From JAKZVK01 sp965248255 (GTDB lineage Bacteria; Acidobacteriota; Terriglobia; Bryobacterales; UBA6623), in NCBI GenBank assembly GCA_965248255.1, contig CBDFIW010000004.1, forward strand, positions 1,302,001 through 1,366,000: 64,000 bases of DNA, read 5' to 3'. This document shows positions 9,301-19,069 of this stretch, one piece after another. Within the stretch, counting starts at the first letter, position 1; the number at the start of each line of letters is the position of its first letter. A model generated the notes under the pieces. It was not told the origin of the DNA and ran no database searches. It worked only from the letters and a program-made list of their open reading frames with translations. The position numbers and the translations under genes are program-made.

Positions 9301-9589
9301 GCGGCACTTAGCCCAGCGAGCCAGCCACGCGGAAGAAAACCTGCAAGGCCGGCTTGACTTCATGAGTGCTCGGCTGTTGGCGCGGCCCCTCGCGCAAAAC
9401 GAGCGCGACGTCGTTGGGCGAGCCTATCAAGACTACCTGCAGTTCTACAACTCCCACCCCGGTAAGGCCCGCGAGGCGCTTTCGGTGGGCGACTCCGAGC
9501 CCGATGCGAGTCTCGCCGCGCCGGAGTTCGCCGCCCTCACCATGGTGGCCAATCAGCTTATGAATCTCGACGAGGTGCTTAACAAATGA
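6368..9589 (+). CDS. PSC cytochrome / DUF1549 / LamG-like / DUF1553 secreted protein
   Basis: The ATG at 6368 has AGGGAGGT about 10 nt upstream. The same frame continues back into the IS3 element, but that part is not coding. The 1073-aa product has a signal peptide and then a planctomycete-type cytochrome motif CLQCHG at ~55-60. The DUF1549 domain contains a second CATCHDHKFDP motif at ~343. A concanavalin/LamG-like beta insert lies at ~495-640 (PFTVSIVFSLKEG ... LYLDGELLP). DUF1553 follows at ~760-1050, with VNRFWQEVFGKGLV and TPLQALLTLNGPDYFEAAR. These families are exported and co-occur with DUF1501 partners in Planctomycetes and Acidobacteria. Their biochemistry is poorly defined, and a role in oxidising or binding polysaccharide is inferred. 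The stop overlaps the next start (ATGA). Confidence 0.9.
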   Translation: MGSVRVLRLISLIVHGGAAVLAGGALLLGPTAVAAAPNAAVDFQRQVRPVLSDACLQCHGPDSATRLAGLRLDVRDGAFEERANGTPIVAGAPEKSLLYRRITHQDPAQRMPPEYSNKEVSAEQTELIRQWIEQGAVWEEHWAFTPPVRSEPPAVRSTEWPRNPIDRFLLARLEAAGLEPAPEAGRRTLIRRASLDITGLPPSPEQVEAFVNDPSPDAYERLVNRLLNSEAYGEHRARYWLDAARYADTHGLHIDNYREMWPYRDWVIGAFNRNLPFDQFTVEQIAGDLLPNPTTEQLVATGFHRCNITTNEGGVIDDEVAVMYAKDRVDTTGTVWLGLTVGCATCHDHKFDPITQRDFYSLAAFFRNTTQKPRDGNYFDTPPVIILPARADRPRWEELREEEPAARGRLGEIRLGTKDGFEAWLRSRKQRSIDVGRFDASEVLSLDLGRRPKVRLGARHRSLNLSKGASIQKGPGLPSLGLPDEAFAEIPKFPSLSADEPFTVSIVFSLKEGAKSRVLLSQADPDDDSRGWRLEVAKGLPSVLLTVRDGRAIGVKAVGEQKVKTGEWHRVTVTYDGFRKRSGFSLYLDGELLPTENIGRAVPFLRGSIETSEPLLLGAQDTEDGEKAGFLQGAITDLRILHRAVTEPEARLLASWDSLSTARRKRRGALAPAEREALEHYYLVRDNRDYRSAMNDLQALEDERRAILRRSSVTHVMQEKEDSEPVAHILYRGMYDQPGEEVGPATPGVLPPMPASFPRNRLGLAKWLVDDSHPLTSRVTVNRFWQEVFGKGLVTTAEDFGSQGEAPSHPKLLDWLAVEFRESGWDVKHLFHLMLTSAAYRQSATTTEAKLNKDAGNRLLSRGPRARMDGEMVRDYALAASGLLASRIGGPSVRPYQPEAVWETVAMKGSNTRFYEQDAGENLYRRSLYTFWKRAAPPPSMTVFNAPTREFCSVRRERTNTPLQALLTLNGPDYFEAARHLAQRASHAEENLQGRLDFMSARLLARPLAQNERDVVGRAYQDYLQFYNSHPGKAREALSVGDSEPDASLAAPEFAALTMVANQLMNLDEVLNK

Positions 9590-11079
9590 GCCCTGTGAAT
9601 CCGTCCACAACAAGCCTTCACGACGAAGCCGTCCGAATTGAGACACGACGCCAGTTTTTCGCTCGGGGCGCCCGCGGCCTGGGCGTCGCGGCGTTGGCCG
9701 GCCTGATGCGCGACGACTTACGCGCAGCGGCAGTCCCCAAGCTCGAAGCCGCCGGTGGCCTGCCGGAGCTTCCTCATTTCGCGCCCAAGGCCAAGCGCGC
9801 CATCTACCTGCACATGGTCGGCGCCCCGCCGCAGATGGAAACCTTCGACTACAAGCCGGTCATGAAGGATTGGCTCGACAAAGATCTGCCCGACTCGGTG
9901 CGCAGGGGCCAGCGTCTCACGACCATGACCTCCGAGCAGGATCGGTTTCCCATTGTCCCCTCGCGCTTCGAGTTCAAGCAGCATGGGCAGAACGGAACCT
10001 GGGTCTCAGAGCTGCTGCCCTATACCGCCCGCATGGCCGACGACCTTGCCGTCATCCGGTCGATGTGCACCGAGGCCATCAACCACGAGCCCGCCATCAC
10101 CTTCATCCAAACCGGACGACAGGTCCCGGCCCGTCCCTGCATCGGGTCGTGGATCGCCTACGGCCTCGGCAGCATGAACCGCGACTTGCCGACGTTCGTG
10201 GTGCTCAATGCCAGCCATTCGCATCCCAAGGCGGGCGTGCAGGCCATCTCGGCCAAGCTATGGACTTCCGGTTTCCTCTCGTCCGAGCACGCCGGCGTGG
10301 CGTTGCGATCCGGGGCCGACCCGGTTCTTTACATCAACAACCCAGAGGGGGTGCCGACCGGGATACGCCGCCGGATGCTCGACGCGCTCAGCGAGATGAA
10401 CCGCATGCAGCACGAGAAGATCGGCGACCCGGAGACGCTGGCGCGTATCGAGCAGTATGAGATGGCCTTCCGGATGCAGGCGTCCGTGCCGGAGCTGACC
10501 GACGTGACGAAAGAGCCCGAGAGTACGTACAAGCTCTACGGCGACGATGCCAGGAATCCCGGCACGTTCGCGCACACTTGTCTAATGGCACGGCGGCTGG
10601 TGGAGCGTGACGTGCGTTTCGTCCAGATCTACCATCGCGGTTGGGACGTGCACGGCCTATTGCCGCAAGTGCTGCCCAGCCAGTGCAAGGATGTGGACCA
10701 GGGCGCCTGGGGACTCGTTCAAGACCTCAAGAACAGGGGCATGCTCGACGACACTCTCGTGATCTGGGGCGGTGAGTTCGGCCGCACGATCTACTGTCAG
10801 GGCAAGCTTACCGCCAAGACCTACGGCCGCGACCACCACCCGCGCTGCTTCAGCCTTTGGATGGCGGGCGGCGGCGTCAAAGGCGGCGTGGTCCACGGCG
10901 AAACGGACGACTTCGCCTACAACATCGCCCGTGACCCGGTGCATGTGCGAGATTTCCAGGCGACGCTCCTGCACCTGTTCGGGATTAACCACGAGCGGTT
11001 CACTTTCCGGCACCAGGGTCTCGACAAGCGTCTGACGGGCGTGGAGCCCGCCAAGGTCATCGAGCCCTTGCTAAGCTAG
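9586..11079 (+). CDS. DUF1501 (sulfatase-like) Tat-exported protein
   Basis: This 497-aa protein is translationally coupled to the preceding gene by ATGA. The N-terminus carries a twin-arginine signal (TRRQFFARGARGLGVAALAGL). The DUF1501 hallmarks are present: YLHMVGAPPQMETFDYKP near the start (equivalent to the GGPSQxDxFDPKP block of relatives), NHEPAITFIQTGR, and the C-terminal blocks IWGGEFGRT and GRDHHPRCFSLWMAGGG. The fold belongs to the alkaline phosphatase/sulfatase superfamily, but the usual sulfatase nucleophile motif is not evident. The true substrate is unknown. It probably works with the upstream cytochrome/DUF1553 protein. Confidence 0.9.
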   Translation: MSPVNPSTTSLHDEAVRIETRRQFFARGARGLGVAALAGLMRDDLRAAAVPKLEAAGGLPELPHFAPKAKRAIYLHMVGAPPQMETFDYKPVMKDWLDKDLPDSVRRGQRLTTMTSEQDRFPIVPSRFEFKQHGQNGTWVSELLPYTARMADDLAVIRSMCTEAINHEPAITFIQTGRQVPARPCIGSWIAYGLGSMNRDLPTFVVLNASHSHPKAGVQAISAKLWTSGFLSSEHAGVALRSGADPVLYINNPEGVPTGIRRRMLDALSEMNRMQHEKIGDPETLARIEQYEMAFRMQASVPELTDVTKEPESTYKLYGDDARNPGTFAHTCLMARRLVERDVRFVQIYHRGWDVHGLLPQVLPSQCKDVDQGAWGLVQDLKNRGMLDDTLVIWGGEFGRTIYCQGKLTAKTYGRDHHPRCFSLWMAGGGVKGGVVHGETDDFAYNIARDPVHVRDFQATLLHLFGINHERFTFRHQGLDKRLTGVEPAKVIEPLLS

Positions 11080-12266
11080 GTTGCGCCCCGCGGCCGGCAG
11101 CTTGGGCCGAGCGGTTCGACACACCCCGCAACGGAAAGTGTGCCGTGTACACGAAGTCCACCCGCCTCACGCAAAAATCGACTCTGATCCTCACGTTGGT
11201 TCTCTTAGGCCTGACCGCCACCACGGGCGGTTGTTCCAAGGGCCCGGTCTCGTTCTATGTATCGCCCTCCGGCAACGACGAGTGGTCCGGCGAGGAACCG
11301 GTTGCAACCACCGATAGCGACCAAGGGCCGTTTGCGACGCTCGAACGCGCGCGCGACGCCGTTCGAGATGTGAAGAGCCGGGGTAGACTCCCCCCTGGCG
11401 GCGTCACGGTATACGTTCGAGGCGGCACGTACCTGCGTGATCAGACCTTCCGCCTGTCCTCGGAAGACGGGGGCACGGAGGGGTCGCCCGTCATCTACCA
11501 GGCCTTCGAAAACGAGCGACCGCGCCTGCAAGGTGGCGCGAAGCTTCGCGACTGGAATGCGGTTGAGGCCCCCGACATCCTGGCGAGACTTGCTGCCGAC
11601 GCTCGGGATCATGTCGTCCAAAGCGATCTCGCCGCCGCGGGTGTGGGCGAGGTCGCGCCGCTGGTCTCGCGCGGTTTTCGCCGCGAGATCAGTCCGTCTC
11701 ACACGGAGCTGTACTTTCAAGGCCGCCGCATGACGCTGGCGCGGTGGCCGAACGAAGAATTCACCGAGATCACAGGATTCGGCGATCGCTCACCTCAAGA
11801 CGACGGCCACGGCACCTTGATGGCGAGTATCGAGCATGGTTTTCATTACACAGGCGATCGGCCGAAGGGTTGGGGGAGCCAGAACGACATTTGGGTGCAC
11901 GGCTACTGGGCCTACGATTGGGCGAACACCTATGAGGCCGTCGACGTTCTCGACACGCGTCGCCGTTTCGTCAGGACCCACCCGCCCTATGGAATCTACG
12001 GATACATGAAAGGTCAGCACTTCTTCTGGCTCAATGTTCTGGAGGAACTCGACCAGCCCGGCGAGTACTACGTGGATCGCGACACGAAGACCGTCTACTT
12101 CTGGCCGCCCGCACTTCTAGAGGAAGAGGAGACGCTGGTCTCGATGTTGAGCGAACCTTTTGTCGCGATCGAAAACGCCGAACACATCACGATCCAAGGC
12201 TTCACGTTCGAATACTCTCGGGGCGACGGGATCGCGGTGAATGACTCGTCTCACATCAAGATCCTA

Positions 12267-13431
12267 GTGTAGTGCGTCAAGCAGATTGCACCTTAGGCAG
12301 GGCGGCACGTCCGCGCTTGACTTTCTCGAGGATGTCGGAGGCGGTCGCGGTCCAGATGAAGGGCGTGGGATGCCCGTTGTGCTGGGCGATGTAGTCGTCA
12401 ATGGCGGCGACGAGCTCGTCCACGCTGCGAAACACGCCGTGGCGCAGGCGCTTGACGGTGAGATCGCGAAAGAATCGCTCGACCATGTTCAGCCACGACG
12501 CCGAGGTCGGGGTGAAATGAATGTGGAAGCGCGGGTGACGATCGAGCCAACGCTTCACAGCGGCATGCTTGTGGGTGGCATAGTTGTCCACGATGAGATG
12601 AAGCTGTTTGTCCTTGGGAGTGCGGCGGTCAATTAAGCGCAGGAAGCGCAGCCATTCCTGGTGGCTGTGTCGGGGCATGCACTCGGCGATCACGCTGCCG
12701 TCAAGGCTGTTGAGCGCCGCAAACAGGGTGGTCGTGCCGTTGCGCTTGTAATCGTGGGTCATCGTTTGGCCGCGTCCCTTTTTGAGCGGCAGGCCGGGCT
12801 GGGTGCGATCGAGGGCTTGGATTTGGGACTTCTCATCGAGCGAGAGAACCAGAGCATGCTCAGGCGGATTGAGATAGAGTCCGACGATGTCGTCGAGTTT
12901 CTCGGCGAAACGCGGGTCATTGCTGAGCTTGAAGGTCTTGACGCGGTGGGGCTTGAGGCCATGGGCGCGCCAAATCCGTCCCACGGTGGAAGCGCTGACG
13001 CCGGCCCGCGGCGGCCATGGTGCGGCGGCTCCAGTGGGTGGCGTTGGACGGTTTCTCGCGGGTGGTCTTGTGGATGATCTGCTGTACTTTCTGCTTCGAG
13101 ACGGCAGGTTTACGACCGGGCCGTGGGGCGTCTTTTGCAATGCCGGCGATGCTGCTTTCGAGAAAGCGCGTGCGCCAGCGGGCCACCAACTGCCGCGAGA
13201 CACCGAGCTGTGCGGCGATCTGCTTATTCTCGAGACCGTCGGCGGCCAGCAGGACAATCCTGGCTCGCAGGGCGAGACGAACGGCGACTTGGCGGCCGCG
13301 CGCGTAGCGGTCCAACTGCTTGCATTGCGCTGTGTTCAAAGTTACTGGTTGTGCTCTTCGCATCCCATGCCTCCTGTTAATAGAGACGATGGGAAGCCAA
13401 TATAAGTTACATTATTTATGGTGCACTACAC
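12267..13431 (-). mobile_element. IS630-family insertion sequence, about 1.17 kb, TA target duplication
   Basis: The ends are GTGTAGTGC... and its complement. About 20 of the first 29 terminal positions match, the first nine perfectly. TA dinucleotides at 12265-12266 and 13432-13433 flank the element. This is the TA duplication expected for IS630/Tc1-mariner relatives. It carries one transposase on the minus strand and interrupts the beta-helix gene on the plus strand. Confidence 0.93.
12277..13363 (-). pseudogene. IS630-family transposase with a +1 frame break
   Basis: The N-terminal half is in one frame (13363 to about 13005): HTH residues ENKQIAAQLGVSRQLVARWRT, then THWSRRTMAAA. The catalytic half is in the next frame, from GVSASTVGRIWRAHGLKPH to the stop at 12277. 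The DDE residues are in SLDEKSQIQALDRTQ, LIVDNYATHK and WLNMVERFFRDL. The frames meet at the C-run 13005-13007 (GCGGGCC on the minus strand). One extra G there explains the break, and removing it gives MAAAAGVSAST. This may be an inactivating insertion, a base-calling error, or programmed frameshifting, which some IS630 relatives use. Confidence 0.85.
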
Positions 13432-14682
13432 TAGGTTCGACCATTCGCAACATCGGGAATCGCGGGATTCTCGTTATGGGCGGCCGAGAGAACGAGGTCC
13501 GAGGCTCCGACATTTACCAAACCGGCGACGGGGCGGTGTTTCTCGATGGCGGCGACCGCAAGTCGCTGACACCGGGCTCACACGCCGCCGTGAATAATCA
13601 CATCCATCACATCGGCGAGTGGACCCGGACCTACCAGCCCGGTGTTGCGGTGCGAGGCGTCGGCCATCAGGTAGCCCACAATCTGATTCACGACGGCCCG
13701 CACAACGCCGTTCAGCTCCAGGGCAACGACCACGTCATCGAGTTCAACGAGATTCACCATGTGTGCGTCGAGACCGGTGACGTCGGAGGATTCTACATGG
13801 GCCGGGATTGGACCGAGCAGGGCAACGTCATCCGGCACAACTTCTTCCACCATCTGGGTGGTATCGGGCTTGGTTCGATGGCCGTCTACCTGGACGATTG
13901 CGCCAGCGGGACACAGGTCGTGGGCAACGTTTTTTATAAGACGCAACGAGCGGTGCTCATCGGGGGCGGCCGAAACACGCTCGTGGAGAACAACGTCTTC
14001 GTGGATACCGAACCGGCTATCTACATCGACGGGCGATGTTCGAGTCCCAGAGAGGTTGGGCGCAGCATGACGTACAAGACGATGAGAGAACGGCTCGACG
14101 CCATGAATCACCACGACGCGCCCTGCAGCGAAAGGTATCCCCGGCTCAAGGAACTCGACGCCTACTACGCTGCCGAGCAAGGTGTGCCGCCCGAGAGCAA
14201 TCAGCTTCGTCGTAACATCATCGTTGGCAAGGGCGTTGATGATGGGAGTTGGCTCTTGCTGCGGCGGCATGCCGAGCGATCGATGATCGAGCTGAAGGAC
14301 AATCTCGTCGGGACGGATCCGCTCTTCGTCGATGCCGATAACATGAACTTTCAACTTCGCGAGGAATCACCAGCGTTCGGACTGGGGTTCGAGAAGATTC
14401 CGTTTGAGAAGATCGGTCTGCAGATTGACGACGTACGAACCGAGCTGCCTGCCCAGTAGTGTGGGGTGCCCTAGCCGGCCCTAGCTAGCCGGGCTGAGAC
14501 AACGCCCCAGATTGCTTGCCGGCGGAACCGCTTGCACCCGGACACCCCCCGATCCACACTCCCCGCCCGGATACAATTGAACATCAGAATTGAACCGCGG
14601 CGATCTCCATCGCCGTGATCTTAGAGAGCCGTCCGTGGGGCGGCCTACAGGCCGGAGTGCCTGTCTCGACTTGGAGGAATTC

Positions 14683-15645
14683 ATGCAAAGACGAAGTTTT
14701 CTTGGCGCTGGTGTTGCCGGAGGCACCCTAGCCGCCGGCGGAGCCATGGCCGCACCGCAGGGTCCGCGGCGATGGGGCACGCACCAGGGCGACCCTTTCC
14801 TCGAGGGGCCGCGGTCGGGGCAACCCCACAAGGGCAAGATGCTGGCGGCCATCCAGCCGCACTCCGATGACGTGCCGCTGTTCGCGGCGGGCACCGTGCT
14901 TAAACTTATCAAGGAAGGCTATGAGGGCATCCTGATCCGCGTCACCAACGACGAGATGGCCGGCCGTGGCGCGACGCCCGCCGAGGTGATTGCCAACAAC
15001 GAAGACGACAACTTCGACATCGCCCGACTGATGGGCCTCAAGAAGGTTTTCGACCTCAACTATCGCAACCACCGCCTCGACGATGCGCACCCGATCGAGC
15101 TGCGCGCGCGCCTCATCTTCATCTTCCGGGTGATGAAGGTCGACACCGTGATCTGCTACGACCCGTGGGGCCACTACGAAGAAAACCCGGACCACTACGC
15201 CACGGCCGGCGCCGTCGAGGCGGCCTGTTGGATGTCGGGCGGACGCTGGGACTTCCCCGAGCATCGCGAAGCGGGCATCCAACCGCACTCGGTGCGGGAG
15301 AAGTATTACTTCGCGCGAGGCCCGCAGCTCGTCAACCGCGTCGTCGACATCAGTTCGGTGATCGACGGCAAGGTGAGCGTCAACGTCGCCAACGACACGC
15401 AGGGCCCGGCCGGTGACAACGGCGCCCGGCTGCGCAGGCGTCTGGCCGCGCAGGGTAAGAAGCTCCCCATCCTCGGTGACGATGACGACACGGCGAACCG
15501 CGAATACACCAAGCAGTTCGTGCTCAGCAACGACCGCCAATTAGGACAGCGGTACGGGCTCGAGTACGCCGAGGCTTTCCATCACATCGGACCGCAGCCG
15601 GCTCCGATCACCGAATACGTCCAGCAGAATGCGGTACCAATCTGA
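14683..15645 (+). CDS. PIG-L/LmbE-family deacetylase, Tat-exported
   Basis: ATG 14683 has GGAGG 5 nt upstream. The longer frame from 14590 starts in intergenic repeat-like DNA. The 320-aa product opens with a twin-arginine signal (MQRRSFLGAGVAGGTLAAGG). The PIG-L zinc motif appears as QPHSDDVPLFAAG, and the second metal-binding block as ENPDHYATAGAVEAA. Family members hydrolyse N-acetyl groups from GlcNAc-containing molecules. An exported copy beside sugar-polymer genes suggests deacetylation of an extracellular aminosugar. It ends 16 bp from the convergent DUF1553 gene. The upstream 14460-14682 holds only palindromic repeat-like DNA. Confidence 0.85.
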   Translation: MQRRSFLGAGVAGGTLAAGGAMAAPQGPRRWGTHQGDPFLEGPRSGQPHKGKMLAAIQPHSDDVPLFAAGTVLKLIKEGYEGILIRVTNDEMAGRGATPAEVIANNEDDNFDIARLMGLKKVFDLNYRNHRLDDAHPIELRARLIFIFRVMKVDTVICYDPWGHYEENPDHYATAGAVEAACWMSGGRWDFPEHREAGIQPHSVREKYYFARGPQLVNRVVDISSVIDGKVSVNVANDTQGPAGDNGARLRRRLAAQGKKLPILGDDDDTANREYTKQFVLSNDRQLGQRYGLEYAEAFHHIGPQPAPITEYVQQNAVPI

Positions 15646-15660
15646 CATTCAGCGCAGCTC

Positions 15661-18600
15661 CTAGCGGACGAAGATGAATTCGGCGCTATTGAAGAGTAGG
15701 TGTGCGAGGTCGGTCCAGACGCGAAGGTCGTCAGGGTTATTCGAGGCTGCGTAGCGGCTACTCTGCCGGTCGAGGAATCGTGCCACGTCGTCGAGCTCGC
15801 TTGGTTCAACCGGCCGGCCATAGGCCGCGAGAAACATACTCCCAATACGGGTGCGGCGGTCGGCTTCGCCGCGGATCTCGCGGCGGGCCCAAGCTTGGGC
15901 CTGTTGACCGACGAACTGGTTGTTCATCATCATCAGCGCTTGTGAAGGCACGGTCGAGACGGTGCGGTGCCCGCGGGTCGAGATCGGCAACGGGTAATCG
16001 AATGCCAGCAAGAGCGGTGCCAGAAAGTTGCGGCGCACTTGCACGTACACGCTGCGGCGACCGCGGCCGTTGAGGGGACCGGGGCGGGGCGGCTTGCCGC
16101 GTCCGTCTTGATAGGGGCTGATGTGGGGAACCACGCTGGGGCCGTAGGACGAACGATCCAGAGTCCCCGAGACCGCGAGCATAGCGTCGCGAATCGCTTC
16201 GGCCTCGAGCCGCCGGGCCGGCACGTGGTACACCAGGGTGTTGCGCGGATCGGCCTGCGGCGCCCTCGGTGTTGCACGGTTTGACATGCAGTAAGTGCTG
16301 CTCAACGGCACGGCGCGGTGCATCGTCTTGATGGACCATCCACTACGGAACTCGGCAGCGAGATAATCCAGAAGCTCAGGATGGCTGGGCCGATCGCCTG
16401 TCTCGCCGAAGTTGTCGGTGGATCGCACCAGTCCCTCACCGAAATGATGTTTCCAGATGCGGTTCACCATTACGCGGGCCAGGAGCGGAGCGGCATCGGT
16501 TGTCATCTGCGCCGCCAGCTGCAAACGTCCGCTGCCGCCGTTGAGCGAAGACGGGCCTCCGTTCGAGAGAACCCGCAGAAAACCTCGCGGTACCGGGTTG
16601 CCGAGGTTCTTGTGACTGCCCCGCAGATGAACAGCCACATCGCGAGGGTTCTCATCACGGCTTGCCATCGCGAAAGTGGATCGAGGTAACGCCGATTCGA
16701 GACGAGCCCGGGAATCTACGAGCCCGGTCCAGAGGTGCCGAGCCTTGCTGTCAAGGAGGATCGCGACACCTTCTGCGGTAGCCGTCGGAAGCAGCGACCT
16801 CAGCAGGGCTTTCGTTTCGCGGTCCGGTCGTGGCTCATCGATCGCTTGCTGGAAAAGCCGCTGGTACGCGCCGGCCAGCTCGGCAAGCGAGGTCACGCTC
16901 GCGTCATCGAGTAGCGCGGCCACCCGCGGGTTACTTGGCGCCGAGACAACCGGGGGTTCGCTCGAATCCGAGAAAACGATCTTGTCGACGACGATGTGCC
17001 CGTCGCGATCGCGGTCCACCAGTTCGAAGTACGCCATGCGGTTGTGCTGCGTCACCAGGCGGGTCGTCTTCCAGTAGAAGTGGCCGGTCCCCTCAGGGAC
17101 AAAGTGCGAACTCTTATACCCGTCGACTACCAGCGTCAAACGCGTCTTGGAAAGCCGCGTCCGGACAAGGTTGCCGCGGCTGCCCGCCAAGCGAACATGG
17201 ATGTACCGTTTGCTGGTACGAAACTTCCTCGAAGTCAGGCTGCCGACAAACTTATCCGAGCCCGAGCCAAACGAGTTGGCCATGTCTTCGGAGCGATAGC
17301 CCCGCAGCGGTTGGTCGGGGGCGATCGCCGTCCGCGAGTGTTCGGTGAATGCCTGGCCGGAGTTGATCCATCCGCCGAAGTTCAGCTTGTTGAAGTCGTG
17401 GTACACGATGTCGCCGCGTTCCTCAGCCGCCCGCGGGAGTTGCTCTTCCGTCCCGCGCGCGAGGCTTCGACGGACCCTGGCAAGCGAAGTCCCGAAGGAT
17501 CTCGACCGGCCCGTTGCGAGGCGGGTGGCCGCCGCCGCGAACGGATAGAAGACGTTCTCAGGCCCCTCTCTCGCCCGGTCCAGACCGTCGGCCCACGCCC
17601 TGAGCATGGCCGCATCCAGTCCGTTGGCGGCAGCCCGCTCTGCGTTGAGCCCGGCTACGTCGGCGTCTTCCCGTGTCATCAACTCGGCGGCGGCTAAGAG
17701 GTAATCGTCGAGCTGTTCGACAAGCCGGCGGCGCCCAACGGCCAGCAGACTCCGGACCTCGCCGTTCGTCGCCTCGATCTTCTCGCCAACGGCCCTGATT
17801 TCGCCGACACGCTCTGTTGAGTCGACCACGGTCTCCATGATCGCGGTGCTGTGCATGATGCCGGCAAGTGCATAGTAGTCGGCAGTGGGAATCGGATCGA
17901 ACTTGTGGTCATGGCAACGGGCGCAGGCTACGGTGAGGCCCAGGAATGCTTTCCCCATCACGTCGATCTGATTGTCGACCTCGTCGGCGCGTGATTTCTT
18001 CGAGTCCGTGGCGCCGTTCAGCACCTCGCCGAACCAGTAGACGCTGGTCCCGATGGGCGACTCTTGGTAAGCACCGTCGGGGCTGAGGCGGGGTTCGGGC
18101 AACAAGTCGCCCGCGATGTGCTCACGGACAAACCGGTCATAGGGCACATCGTTGTTGAACGCGCGGATGACGTAATCGCGATAGCGCCAGGCGTCGAGCT
18201 TGTTGTTGTCGAACTCATGGCCGTTGGTCTCGGCAAAGCGAACCAGGTCCAACCAGTGCCGTCCCCAGCGTTCGCCGTAGTGCGGCGAGTCGAGCAGCCG
18301 CTCGACGACCGTCTCGAAGGCGTCTGGCGAATCGTCATCGAGGAACGCCGCGATCTCCCCCGGGGCCGGGGGCAGGCCCGTCAGGCCGAACGTCACACGG
18401 CGCAGCAGCGTTCGTTTGTCAGCGGGCGGCGCGGGTGCCAGGCCTTCTTTCTCAAGACGACTCAGGATGAAGCGGTCGATCGGCGCCGACGGCCAACTCG
18501 TGTCTTTGACGTCGGGCAGCGGCGTCACCCGCAATGGCTGGAACGACCAGAAACGGCGCGCTTCGTCGAAGTCGACGCTCTCCCCCGGGGCCGGGGCGGG

Positions 18601-19052
18601 TGCGGGTTCCGCGGTGCGGGGGTCGGGCGCACCCATTTCGATCCACGAGGCGATGTCGGCGACCTGCCCGTCGCTAAGCCTGCCGCTAGGAGGCATCCGG
18701 AGATCAACATCCGTGTAGGAGACCGCCTTGAAGAGCAGGCTGCGGCTCGGCTCGCCCGGCACGATGGCGGAACCGCGAGCCCCCCCTTGCGGATTCCCTC
18801 GTGCGAGTCGAGACGCAGCTCGCCCATCGCGGCAGTGCCGTCGCCGTGGCAGGCGTAGCAATGCTCAGCCAGCAGCGGCCGGATCTTCTTTTCGAAGAAC
18901 TCGATGTCCGGGGAGGGGTCCGGGGAGGGGGTCTGGGCGGCCCCTTGCGGGTGTGGAACGAGGAAGCAAAGTAGGCCCAGGAAGGTAGACCGCAGGACCG
19001 AGGAACTCCTGTGAGAGAAGCAACTGTACGATGCCATGACTTGCTGGCCCAT
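15661..19052 (-). pseudogene. PSC cytochrome / DUF1549 / DUF1553 gene with a homopolymer frameshift
   Basis: The N-terminus lies in one frame from ATG 19052 (or 19037): a signal peptide, then CYACHGDG and RLDSHEGIRKGG. From about 18780 the homology continues in another frame (RGSAIVPGEPSRSLLFKAV) to the stop at 15661. The switch is at a run of seven C (18780-18786; G7 on the coding strand), where eight would restore the frame. DUF1549 (CARCHDHKFDP) and DUF1553 (VNRIWKHHFGEGLV, TVPSQALMMMNNQFV) are otherwise intact. It is the third gene of a minus-strand operon, 17 bp after the DUF1501 stop. The coding quality suggests a sequencing undercall or a very recent or phase-variable mutation. Confidence 0.85.
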
Positions 19053-19069
19053 CGCTTGCTCCCAACGCG

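Larger units (their letters stand above)
11145..14459 (+). pseudogene. Right-handed beta-helix lipoprotein gene disrupted by IS630-family insertion
   Basis: The gene is in two pieces, 11145-12266 and 13434-14459. Removing the IS with one TA copy joins codon CTA to GGT and restores a continuous 715-aa frame. The N-terminus is a lipoprotein signal with lipobox TGGC (ILTLVLLGLTATTGGCSK). Next comes a pectate-lyase-like opening (FYVSPSGNDEWSGE, FATLERARDAVR). The second piece has typical beta-helix turns (NHIHHIGEW, NLIHDGPHNAVQLQGNDHVI, NNVFVDTEPAIYIDG). The intact protein was probably an exported polysaccharide lyase or hydrolase. The first piece ends shortly after the insertion, while the second is open across its whole length, so the insertion looks recent. 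The GTG start at 11145 is the best available. Confidence 0.88.
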
